6,027 bases of DNA from Candidatus Troglogloeales bacterium (GTDB taxonomy: Bacteria > Nitrospirota > Nitrospiria > SBBL01 > SBBT01), in the NCBI GenBank assembly GCA_005239595.1, contig SBBT01000145.1:1-6027 (forward strand). Reading direction: 5' to 3'. Made by a program: the position numbers and the translations under genes. This document shows, piece after piece, positions 1-6,013 of the stretch (its first letter is position 1; the number at the start of each line of letters is the position of its first letter). The notes beneath the pieces were generated by a model. That model was not told the DNA's origin, ran no database searches, and was given only the letters and a program-made list of their open reading frames with translations.

Positions 1-528
1 GTGCGAATTGGGCCCCTTGTTGAAGGGGGAATCCAGGAAGGCGGGAGACGGGGGGGAACCGAAAATGTGGCGGCCATCGTCGGCATGGGGGTTGCCGCGC
101 GCGTGGCGAAAGAACGGCTTGCATCTGAAGTTTTGCGCTTGACCGGACTTCGAGATCGGCTTATCAATGGGCTTGTCAGGGAGGTTCCCCTGATTCACCT
201 GACCGGACATCGCGATCTTCGGCTGCCCCATATCGCCAGTTTTGCTGTGGAGTTCGTAGATGGGGAGGCGCTTGTTAAAACCTTAGAGAAAAAGGGTGTG
301 TTTGCCGCAAGCGGGTCTTCCTGCAGTTCCGATGCCTTAAAAATCTCACCGGTGTTAACGGCAATCGGGCTTGCCCCGAACATCGCACAGGGAGGGATCG
401 TCTTCAGTCTGGGTCTTCAGACGACCGAGACAGAGATCGATACCGTGCTATCGTTTTTTCCCATGTGTGTCGAAGAGATACGCGCTGTGTCCCCTCTTTA
501 TGTCCGCCCGTCGCGAGAGAGGACTTAA
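1..528 (+). CDS. Cysteine desulfurase (NifS/IscS-like), C-terminal part, cut by the left window edge
   Basis: PLP-dependent class-V aminotransferase fold that converts cysteine to alanine and leaves a persulfide on an active-site Cys for Fe-S cluster, thiocofactor or tRNA sulfur delivery. The visible 175 residues begin near the family's GG-x-QE-x-GRR-x-GTEN segment (residues 9-22) and include the catalytic-loop motif SGSSCSSDAL with Cys at about residue 108, then the C-terminal small domain. The family is usually 380-400 residues long, so roughly the first 200 lie off the window, including the PLP-binding lysine, which should fall some 15-20 residues before base 1. The GTG at base 1 is therefore an internal valine and not a start. 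The frame is open to the edge and ends in TAA at 526-528. A TusA-like carrier follows after 14 bp in the same direction, which fits a desulfurase-to-carrier persulfide relay. Family assignment is firm; whether it is NifS, IscS or another subtype cannot be settled from this half. Confidence 0.93.
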   Translation: MRIGPLVEGGIQEGGRRGGTENVAAIVGMGVAARVAKERLASEVLRLTGLRDRLINGLVREVPLIHLTGHRDLRLPHIASFAVEFVDGEALVKTLEKKGVFAASGSSCSSDALKISPVLTAIGLAPNIAQGGIVFSLGLQTTETEIDTVLSFFPMCVEEIRAVSPLYVRPSRERT

Positions 529-530
529 GT

Positions 531-535
531 GAGGA
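531..535 (+). promoter_or_regulatory. Ribosome binding site that fixes the TTG start of the TusA-like gene
   Basis: GAGGA ends 7 nt before TTG at 543-545, inside the 14-bp gap after the desulfurase stop. It supports the rare start codon, because no ATG or GTG in frame could produce the conserved N-terminal strand. Confidence 0.65.
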
Positions 536-542
536 CTTTTAA

Positions 543-776
543 TTGATTGCCGCCGATCAAACACTCGATACGCTGGGGCTCTTCTGCCCTATTCCTGTCA
601 TCCTCGCATCCAAGAAGATCAAACAGATGGCCTTGGGACAGATATTGGAACTTCTTTCAGATGATGAAGGGATCAAGAAAGACATGCCCGCCTGGTGCAG
701 AAACAGCGGGAATGAATTCCTGGAATTTCTCCAAGAGGGAAATGTTTATAAGGTCTACGTCCGAAAAAAGAAATAA
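543..776 (+). CDS. TusA/SirA-family sulfurtransferase (sulfur carrier)
   Basis: Small cytoplasmic sulfur carrier of 77 residues, normal for TusA/YeeD/SirA-like proteins (70-85). The N-terminal beta strand LDTLGLFCPIPV holds the signature CPxP motif with the persulfide-accepting Cys15. The second half has the family pattern DDEGIKKDMPAW (residues 40-51), followed by a GN-x-FLEF strand and a basic C-terminus. A second Cys (Cys52) follows the conserved Trp, a position where many family members lack cysteine. The start is TTG at 543: GAGGA at 531-535 sits 7 nt upstream and there is no in-frame ATG before the CPxP motif. It lies 14 bp after the cysteine desulfurase, so the two are probably co-transcribed and the desulfurase is the likely sulfur donor. 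The acceptor (tRNA thiolation, molybdenum cofactor, sulfur oxidation) cannot be read from this window. The family is clear; the exact member is not, so no gene symbol is given. Confidence 0.9.
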   Translation: MIAADQTLDTLGLFCPIPVILASKKIKQMALGQILELLSDDEGIKKDMPAWCRNSGNEFLEFLQEGNVYKVYVRKKK

Positions 777-830
777 GACCCGCTCGCGCAGTTTTCGAAC
801 GACTTATGTTAATGATGGGCTACGTTCCGG

Positions 831-1487
831 TTAGTCTGTTAAAAAGAGCCGATCGTAGAGCAGGGAAGCGGCTCCTCCCCCGATGAACGGTCCGACGATA
901 TACATCCATAGGTAGGAAAGGTCTGCCGCTGCCAGCGCGGACCCGAATGTGCGGGCCGGATTCATCGAAGCGCCGGTCAGCGCCCCACCCATTAAAATGT
1001 CCATCGCCAGAACAGAACCGATTGCGATCCCGACGGCGTTTCCGTTGCGTCCAGCCACGGCAGAGCCGAACACAGCGGTGACGAGGAAGAACGTCAAAAT
1101 CGCTTCGACCACAATTGTTTTCAGAGGGTCAGTCATGGTCAAGCTTCCGACGGTTGCGCCGAAGTTGCTGTCTGTTCCAAACAGATAGAAGAGCAAAAGC
1201 CCTGCAAGGGAAGCCCCTCCGAATTGGAAAATCCAATAGGTGAGGGCCTTTGTCCAGTCAATAACTCCAACGAGGGCCAAGGAAAACGTGACGGCGGGAT
1301 TTACATGCGCTCCGGAGACAGCACCCCAGGCGTAAACAATGACCATCAGGGCAATCCCGTGTGCCAAGGCCACGGCCACGATTCCTCCTCCATTGGTGGA
1401 AGCAAGTGCGCCGGCGCCGGCGCCAATAAAAACGAGCGTAAAGGTTCCGACCCATTCTGCGATGAGGGGCCTCAAATCACTTTTCAT
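831..1487 (-). CDS. Aquaporin (MIP family channel)
   Basis: Inner-membrane channel for water and possibly small neutral solutes, 218 residues, typical for bacterial MIP proteins. Six hydrophobic helices lie at about 8-28, 34-55, 78-101, 121-143, 152-170 and 190-211. The two half-helix NPA boxes are SGAHVNPAVT (NPA 63-65) and TGASMNPART (NPA 176-178). The spacing to AqpZ is identical around the first NPA, so the aromatic/arginine filter can be read by hand as His43, Ile164, Ala173 and Arg179. AqpZ has Phe, His, Thr and Arg at these places. The H-I-A-R set resembles plant tonoplast intrinsic proteins, some of which pass ammonia or urea, so the substrate need not be only water. The start ATG is supported by AAGGAG at 1496-1501, 8 nt upstream. 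It converges on the TusA gene with 54 bp between them and is 182 bp from the glycosylase gene, so it is probably transcribed alone. Confidence 0.95.
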   Translation of the reverse strand: MKSDLRPLIAEWVGTFTLVFIGAGAGALASTNGGGIVAVALAHGIALMVIVYAWGAVSGAHVNPAVTFSLALVGVIDWTKALTYWIFQFGGASLAGLLLFYLFGTDSNFGATVGSLTMTDPLKTIVVEAILTFFLVTAVFGSAVAGRNGNAVGIAIGSVLAMDILMGGALTGASMNPARTFGSALAAADLSYLWMYIVGPFIGGGAASLLYDRLFLTD

Positions 1488-1512
1488 TTTTCTGTCTCCT
1501 TCGGGTTATAGC

Positions 1513-1550
1513 CGTCTGTTAGGCTTAAATTCGTCTGTTTGGCTTAAATT
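1513..1550. repeat. Two-copy 19-bp tandem direct repeat in the aquaporin leader
   Basis: Copies at 1513-1531 (cgtctgttaggcttaaatt) and 1532-1550 (cgtctgtttggcttaaatt) abut exactly and differ at one base (the ninth). The array ends 12 bp upstream of the aquaporin Shine-Dalgarno sequence. If the proposed promoter at 1578-1606 is used, the repeats lie in the 5' untranslated leader. They could be a duplicated regulator site or a chance slippage duplication; the sequence alone does not decide. Confidence 0.85.
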
Positions 1551-1577
1551 AAGGGATTGCTACAAAAATACCCAGAA

Positions 1578-1606
1578 TAAATATTAAATTTACGCAGGAT
1601 TGTCAA
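1578..1606 (-). promoter_or_regulatory. Possible sigma-70 promoter for the aquaporin gene
   Basis: On the minus strand a perfect -35 hexamer TTGACA (1601-1606) is followed 17 nt later by TATTTA (1578-1583), a weak -10, in an AT-rich stretch. Transcription would start near 1571, giving a leader of about 84 nt that contains the 19-bp tandem repeat. The -35 is convincing; the -10 is poor. Confidence 0.35.
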
Positions 1607-1669
1607 GGTTTTGTATTATATGAGTGATGTCCCCCAAAACCGGATATTTTTCGCTACGGACCGTTCTTT

Positions 1670-2314
1670 TCATCGCCTGAATAAATATTCCAGAGGACAG
1701 GAAGAACAATCGGGCCGGATCTTGCAAAACGACTTCCCCGTTTTCACAATGAGCGCATGGTATTCGTTAAACAGTTGCGTCTTCTGTGGCAGACGGTGCA
1801 TAAAAAAGTCCTGTATGTCATGATAATCCCCCTTGCCATCCATAAAACCGTGCCGGCTAAAAATCCGGCGGGTATAGGCATCCACCACGAAAACAGGAAA
1901 ATGTCCGGCATACAACAGGATCGAATCAGCGGTCTCCGGGCCAACACCTTTTACACCCAGAAGCTTCTCCCGTAACGTCTTCCCATTTTCAGAAAACATT
2001 CGGGTCAGCGATCCTCCATATTCTTTAAAAATAAATTCGGTCAGGGCCTTAAGGCGTCTCGCCTTGACATTAAAGAAGCCGCAGGGACGTATCATGCGTG
2101 CCAACGTCTTCTCCGGAAGACGACGCATCGCAAGCGGTGTCAAAAGGCCTTGCTTGCGCAACGGGACAAGCGCCTTTTCAACATTGCTCCACGCGGTATT
2201 TTGAGTTAAGACAGCGCCGACCATCATTTCAAAAGGAGTTTGAGCGGGCCACCAATACTGGGGACCAAAGTGCTTATAAAGCCTCTGATAGATTTCCATG
2301 AGTTCTGAATGCAT
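1670..2314 (-). CDS. EndoIII/MagIII-like HhH-GPD DNA glycosylase, monofunctional type
   Basis: Base-excision repair glycosylase of the endonuclease III superfamily, 214 residues. The N-terminal segment has the family pattern FEMMVGAVLTQNTAW (residues 28-42). The helix-hairpin-helix is LLGVKGVGPETAD (118-130), and the catalytic Asp is Asp145 in FVVDAYTRR. In bifunctional EndoIII the hairpin reads GVGRKTA with a catalytic Lys; here that position is Glu127, so no AP-lyase step is expected. This matches the COG2231/MagIII-like branch acting on alkylated bases such as 3-methyladenine; the substrate is inferred. The C-terminal cysteines are Cys197, Cys203 and Cys206 (C-x5-C-x2-C). The usual fourth cluster cysteine is missing, with Phe212 near its place just before the stop. 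The start ATG at 2312-2314 has GGGGTG 4-5 nt upstream; a second Met at residue 6 has no comparable site. It lies 122 bp downstream of the bd-like gene on the same strand. I see no convincing promoter of its own, so read-through is possible. Confidence 0.9.
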   Translation of the reverse strand: MHSELMEIYQRLYKHFGPQYWWPAQTPFEMMVGAVLTQNTAWSNVEKALVPLRKQGLLTPLAMRRLPEKTLARMIRPCGFFNVKARRLKALTEFIFKEYGGSLTRMFSENGKTLREKLLGVKGVGPETADSILLYAGHFPVFVVDAYTRRIFSRHGFMDGKGDYHDIQDFFMHRLPQKTQLFNEYHALIVKTGKSFCKIRPDCSSCPLEYLFRR

Positions 2315-2410
2315 GATTCACCCCGAAGACGGCCTGCTAGCACACCGTAGACCATTTACACAGATGAGAGGACGTAGCTATTAGCCGGTCACTTCAGTAA
2401 TTGACGGAAA

Positions 2411-2448
2411 CTTGTCCCCTTGGCAATGCTGCGGCGTTAGGAGACAAG
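2411..2448 (-). terminator. Hairpin overlapping the bd-like gene stop codon; possible terminator or 3'-end stabiliser
   Basis: In the minus-strand transcript CTTGTCTCC (2440-2448) pairs with GGGGACAAG (2411-2419), 9 bp including one G-U pair. The loop is 20 nt and contains the oxidase stop codon (2437-2439). Only three T residues follow (TTTCCG), so an intrinsic terminator is uncertain. The stem could instead protect the mRNA end or reduce read-through into the glycosylase gene. Confidence 0.4.
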
Positions 2449-4329
2449 CGGTTCATTCGGTTTTACGATTTCGGCCGGCAATGCATTGGAAGGCACAACC
2501 ATTTTACGGGCATGATACGTCCACAAGACAAAAGCGGCCATGCACCAAAAGATCACCACATTCAGACAAATCATACCGATGGCGTAGGAAAGGCTCGGGG
2601 TATGGGCCCAGGGGGTCACGTCTTCCATGATTTCCGTGATGTGCCAGGAGAGCCGCACGGAGGAGCGGATATATCCCATCAGCGACATGGTTACGGTAAT
2701 CAAAAAGGCCAGGACAAAAAGGGCCACCGCGCCGGGTATGGGGAGTTTTCCCCACTCGGTTGGGACAGGCGTCTGGGCGCGCCGAAGCATGGCCCAATTT
2801 AAACCACCCCCGATCAATAGAGTGCTGATCGCGGAAACAAATTGCGGCAAGGCGAGTCCGACACGCACATTCGCCGGAACATAATGGCCATAAATACCGA
2901 GCGCGATAATGTTGAACTCGGCGCCCACAAACAGGGCTATCAGGGCGATATTGCCGTACCTGCTCCACCCAACGGAGACGACCTTATTGCACCGTTGAAA
3001 AATCATAAAGGAGAGTCCAAAGGCTAAAATCATCGTGTTGATCGCAGTATTCTTTGCCGCCATGGTTCCATAATTTCCAACCACCGGATGTTGTGCCCCC
3101 CCCATCGCGGTCAACTCTCCCTGACTGGCCGGTACCGTGTGAGGGGTGCTCCAGATCATGAAAGAGACACAGAGGATCATCAACAGATATTTGGCGAAAT
3201 ACTGATACCGCTCTGCCCCCTTCATGCGCGCCATTCCCTGCCAGAGGTAATACGTCACCGTCATGAAAATTAACCCGATTAACATCGCCTGAATAACAAA
3301 TGGCCAACTTAACTTTCCCCCCATTAAGGTCATTCCCATCCTCTGCCGGAAGACAAAAACCACTTTCGCAAACCAGTATCCTGCAAAGGGGAGGAAGAAA
3401 AGGTTGACGATGGCGATCATGATGGACACATGACCCATCCAGTCATAATGGGCCTTTTTTTCAGAATCAGTCGTTGTTAAAAACCGATACGCGGCGTAGG
3501 CGGCAATGACCGCGCCGCTAAACATAATGCTCGCCAGAATCCGGTGTACATTCAGTGGACGCCAAAACGGCGTCTGCACCATGGTCCAAATATTTCCGAG
3601 GGAGCGTCCCTCTCCATCCACCCCCGCCGGAGACATCATAAACGACATCCATGCGTTGGCCAATGCGATAATGACAACCCCGTTGGTTACGGTCAGAAGC
3701 CCCAGACTTAAATGATGCCACTTATATTCCCCCCGCCTCCATCGGTCCCACGTGAGCGCGTACGCATAAAGCAAAACACTCTCCAGAAGGAAGCAAAGGG
3801 CATACAGATAGAGCACCGGTTTAAACAGTTGGGACATGTACCCGAAAAATTGCGCATACATCAAAAGGAACGCGGCTAAGAGGGCAACGCCCATGAAAAT
3901 GGTCCACGGGTAGAACGGAAGCCCGATCATCATGATCTCCCGGGCGAGAGAATCTTGTTTCAACGACGATTCCGGGTTCTCTTTACGACGAAGGTGGCCG
4001 AACAACTCCAGCATCCAGGCAATCATGGGAACGCCAAGGATAAAGCTTCCGAGGAAGAAATGTTGCTGGATGAACACCCAAAGGAGGGATCGGTTATCCA
4101 TCGTCGCACCGTAACTTTCCGGATAGCGGAGACGAGGAGCGGAAGGCCCAACGGCGGGCGTATTCGTTTTGTGATTGATCTCTTTCGAAACCTCAAACGG
4201 GGCCGCTTGAGAATCGGCCACGCCATGGGCAAATCCAACGGGGAAAATAACGGAAAGAGAAACCAGCGCCATCACGAACAGATACAGGGTAAAATCCGCA
4301 CGACGAATTTTAGAAAAGAGGTCGCTCAT
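2437..4329 (-). CDS. Cytochrome bd-like oxidase (CydA-related, Nitrospirota type)
   Basis: Polytopic inner-membrane hemoprotein related to CydA of quinol oxidase bd, 630 residues against about 520 for CydA. The ATG at 4327-4329 is chosen because the longer frame would overlap the upstream gene by 89 bp with a non-hydrophobic peptide; its ribosome site is weak. Order: a basic stretch and signal-anchor helix (13-32), a polar, probably periplasmic segment to about 80, then about 13 further helices (81-107, 135-158, 169-193 and others to 579-604). CydA landmarks by hand alignment: His90 in FIQQHFFLG (b595 ligand, CydA His19), Glu183 in FLLES (Glu107), WDR 194-196, ANAWM 224-228, and His262 in LNVHRILAS (b558 ligand, His186). 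CydA Glu99 aligns with Leu175. The GRQPW signature is replaced by GAQHPV near 411-416, with Asn419 at Glu445. The b558 methionine position reads Gln347, with Met349 close by. Extra histidines are 397, 414, 482 and 563. No cydB is adjacent. Whether it reduces oxygen, and with which donor, is unknown. Confidence 0.85.
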   Translation of the reverse strand: MSDLFSKIRRADFTLYLFVMALVSLSVIFPVGFAHGVADSQAAPFEVSKEINHKTNTPAVGPSAPRLRYPESYGATMDNRSLLWVFIQQHFFLGSFILGVPMIAWMLELFGHLRRKENPESSLKQDSLAREIMMIGLPFYPWTIFMGVALLAAFLLMYAQFFGYMSQLFKPVLYLYALCFLLESVLLYAYALTWDRWRRGEYKWHHLSLGLLTVTNGVVIIALANAWMSFMMSPAGVDGEGRSLGNIWTMVQTPFWRPLNVHRILASIMFSGAVIAAYAAYRFLTTTDSEKKAHYDWMGHVSIMIAIVNLFFLPFAGYWFAKVVFVFRQRMGMTLMGGKLSWPFVIQAMLIGLIFMTVTYYLWQGMARMKGAERYQYFAKYLLMILCVSFMIWSTPHTVPASQGELTAMGGAQHPVVGNYGTMAAKNTAINTMILAFGLSFMIFQRCNKVVSVGWSRYGNIALIALFVGAEFNIIALGIYGHYVPANVRVGLALPQFVSAISTLLIGGGLNWAMLRRAQTPVPTEWGKLPIPGAVALFVLAFLITVTMSLMGYIRSSVRLSWHITEIMEDVTPWAHTPSLSYAIGMICLNVVIFWCMAAFVLWTYHARKMVVPSNALPAEIVKPNEPLVS

Positions 4330-4369
4330 GAGAACCGTTGCGTTAAGCAGATCGCCACCGTAGAGAGGC

Positions 4370-5755
4370 TTAGGCTGGATAGATGATGTAGCGTCCTTCA
4401 GCAAAACTTCGGTCGTAATACGCCTCATCAAAAACAAAGGTATGGGTCGCTTCGTCAAAATCTTTAATCTTGGGCATGACCAGATGGCGGTCTTTTAGGC
4501 ACCCATACTCAATATGTTCTTGTACATCATCGGGAAAGTGGTAGAAGATGCTGTTGATTTCAATCCCTTCTTCGGTGCAGAGGAAACAGCGCCCTGAACC
4601 TTTAATATGCTGACAATCATCCACAATGGCGAGTGCGTCTTCTTGGGAGGCTAAGCCCTCTTCCAGTAATTCCAGTCTTCGCGTGATGCGCCCCGTTCCC
4701 GCCTTGCATGAGGTGCACTGGCCGCACGATTCAATGGCCAAAAACCTTGAGAAGTTCAGACCGGCCTTAAGGATGCAAGCGGTATTGTCATAGACGATAA
4801 ATCCTCCTGAACCGAGGCCGGAGGGAATTTTACGCATGGAGCCAAAATCAAGCGGGGTATCGAGCTTGCTTTCAGGGATGACCGCGTTCGTCGGACCGGA
4901 GAAAACCGCCTTCACATTACGATCAAGCCGCGTTTCGCCGCCATACACCTCAATGAGGGTTCTCAAAGGGGTTCCCATGGGGAGTTCGTAGATACCCGGC
5001 CGATTGACATCACCCGTTAGTGTGAAAATCATCGTTCCGGGGGTATCGGCCGTGCCGATCGATTTAAACCAGTCGGCGCCGCGCTGGATAATATGGGGAA
5101 CGGTTGAGAGCGTTTCAACATTATTCACAACGGTCGGCTGGCCCCAGAGACCGTAGTCCACCGGGATCATTCCTTTGGCGCGGGGCCACGCCGGTTTCCC
5201 TTCAATCACCTCCAACATGGCGCGGTCCTCGCCTAAAAGATAAGAGTCCGGCCCCAAACATATCTCAAGGGGAATATCGCGACCCGTACCCATTACATTT
5301 TCTCCGAGATAACCGGCCGCTGCACATTCTTGAATCGCCCGCTCCAAAATCGCAACCTCGGTCTTGAATATTTCCTTGATGCAAATAATATTTCGGGCGG
5401 TTCCAATGGCGTAAGAGGCAATCGCCATCCCTTCGATCAGCATATAAGGGTTCTTCTTAATCAGATAACGGTCTTTGTACGTTCCCGGTTCCCCTTCAGA
5501 GGCATTACAGACGAGACACTTTCTTGCCGGAATACCGAGTGTGTCGACCTCTTTTTTATAGACCCCATCCCACTTGATTCCGGTAGGGAAGCCAGCCCCG
5601 CCGCGACCTCTTAAGCCGGAGCGCTTGATCTCCTCAATAATCCCCATCGGGGTCATGCCGAAGGCCTTTTTAAGCGCCTGGAAGCCGCCTCGTGCCAGAT
5701 AATCGTCCAGCGTTTTTAGGGGTTCCTCATGTGTTAGCAGAACTTTTTGGTCCAT
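4370..5755 (-). CDS. NuoF-like NADH-binding FMN/Fe-S flavoprotein
   Basis: Homologue of the 51-kDa subunit of complex I (NuoF/Nqo1/HoxF family), which takes hydride from NADH onto FMN and passes electrons to a 4Fe-4S cluster; 461 residues from the ATG at 5753-5755. That start has GAGGG at 5762-5766, 6 nt upstream. A TTG at 5792-5794 would add 13 residues but falls over the promoter. Landmarks: the FMN/NADH glycine loop LRGRGGAGFPTGIKW (48-62), NASEGEPGTYKDR (84-96), the second flavin loop at about 167-185, a SLBB-like middle region, and the N3-type cluster ESCGQCTSCKAG (Cys344, Cys347, Cys350) with the fourth ligand Cys390 in GRCFLC. Odd points: the usual GAGAYICGEETAL loop reads GPDSYLLGEDRAM, with Asp177 for the second Glu, and about 44 residues follow the usual family end. 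No nuoE or nuoG is adjacent within the window. A bd-like oxidase gene follows after 40 bp, suggesting one operon and a dedicated electron-transfer role. The family is sure; the physiological direction and partner are inferred. Confidence 0.9.
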   Translation of the reverse strand: MDQKVLLTHEEPLKTLDDYLARGGFQALKKAFGMTPMGIIEEIKRSGLRGRGGAGFPTGIKWDGVYKKEVDTLGIPARKCLVCNASEGEPGTYKDRYLIKKNPYMLIEGMAIASYAIGTARNIICIKEIFKTEVAILERAIQECAAAGYLGENVMGTGRDIPLEICLGPDSYLLGEDRAMLEVIEGKPAWPRAKGMIPVDYGLWGQPTVVNNVETLSTVPHIIQRGADWFKSIGTADTPGTMIFTLTGDVNRPGIYELPMGTPLRTLIEVYGGETRLDRNVKAVFSGPTNAVIPESKLDTPLDFGSMRKIPSGLGSGGFIVYDNTACILKAGLNFSRFLAIESCGQCTSCKAGTGRITRRLELLEEGLASQEDALAIVDDCQHIKGSGRCFLCTEEGIEINSIFYHFPDDVQEHIEYGCLKDRHLVMPKIKDFDEATHTFVFDEAYYDRSFAEGRYIIYPA

Positions 5756-5783
5756 CGTCCACCCTCGCAAATTATAAGTTGCG

Positions 5784-5813
5784 ATTATACCCAAACTACA
5801 ACAAAAAAGACAA
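5784..5813 (-). promoter_or_regulatory. Sigma-70-like promoter for the NuoF-like/bd-like unit
   Basis: On the minus strand TTGTCT (5808-5813, four of six matches to TTGACA) is separated by 18 nt from a perfect TATAAT (5784-5789). Transcription would begin near 5777, leaving a leader of about 22 nt that contains the GAGGG ribosome site. A second TATAAT at 5771-5776 has no acceptable -35 and would give an almost leaderless mRNA, so the upstream one is preferred. Confidence 0.6.
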
Positions 5814-5828
5814 CCTATCTTTACATGC

Positions 5829-5846
5829 CGGAAACCTGACTTTCCG
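5829..5846. repeat. Perfect 6-bp inverted repeat upstream of the NuoF promoter
   Basis: CGGAAA (5829-5834) and TTTCCG (5841-5846) form a perfect inverted repeat with a 6-nt centre (cctgac), about 15 bp upstream of the proposed -35. The size and position fit a dimeric activator or repressor site, but a 6-bp stem can also occur by chance. Confidence 0.4.
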
Positions 5847-5849
5847 TAA

Positions 5850-5893
5850 CGATGCGCGACTTCTCTCTTGTCTCCCCCAAAACAGACGCATCG
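5850..5893. repeat. 7-bp inverted repeat in the divergent intergenic region
   Basis: CGATGCG (5850-5856) is repeated inverted as CGCATCG (5887-5893), with 30 bp between. It lies between the NuoF-like gene and the presumed plus-strand gene to the right. It may be paired operator half-sites; the wide spacing makes an RNA hairpin less likely. Confidence 0.3.
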
Positions 5894-5983
5894 GGAGGCA
5901 ATCTCCTGGCTACCTTTTAACGATACTCGGGTGTGTGAGGTGATGTAAAATCTTGTGTGTAAAATAAGGAGAGGGTGTAAGCT

Positions 5984-6005
5984 GGTTTTTCTGGCAAGAG
6001 AAACC
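5984..6005 (+). promoter_or_regulatory. Hairpin in the leader of the presumed next plus-strand gene
   Basis: GGTTTTTCT (5984-5992) pairs with AGAGAAACC (5997-6005) over 9 bp with one G-U pair and a GGCA tetraloop. It lies 8 nt before the ribosome site at 6014-6023, so it could affect translation or mRNA stability. There is no T-run after it, so it is not an intrinsic terminator. Confidence 0.45.
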
Positions 6006-6013
6006 TGAACCTT

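Noticed and set aside
797..827. GAACG/CGTTC inverted repeat between the convergent TusA-like and aquaporin genes
   Set aside because: Only 5 bp of stem, a 21-nt loop and no T-run on either strand; not supportable as a terminator.
547..834. 95-codon plus-strand frame overlapping the TusA-like gene
   Set aside because: It is an out-of-frame shadow of the TusA-like gene, which has a clear CPxP motif; the alternative peptide has no recognisable fold.
1224..1511. Plus-strand open frames opposite the aquaporin gene
   Set aside because: They are antisense shadows of a clear aquaporin; the peptides are low-complexity with no family features.
1589..1619. Plus-strand TTTACG...TATTAT promoter-like pair
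   Set aside because: The spacer is 19 nt, the -35 is weak and no plus-strand gene follows.
2335..2342. 8-bp palindrome TGCTAGCA upstream of the glycosylase gene
   Set aside because: Too short and isolated to claim as an operator; no promoter could be placed beside it.
2401..3027. Several plus- and minus-strand frames of 70-150 codons inside the bd-like gene
   Set aside because: They lie within the coding sequence of a clear membrane protein and show no membrane or domain pattern of their own.
4330..4458. N-terminal extension of the bd-like gene by 43 codons
   Set aside because: It overlaps the end of the NuoF-like gene, has no membrane or family signature, and the signal-anchor helix follows naturally from the ATG at 4327-4329.
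5756..5794. TTG start adding 13 residues to the NuoF-like protein
   Set aside because: The extension overlaps the TATAAT promoter elements, and the downstream ATG has a good ribosome site and matches the family start.
5851..5919. 22-codon plus-strand frame in the divergent intergenic region
   Set aside because: It starts with ATG but has no Shine-Dalgarno and no recognisable composition; most likely chance.
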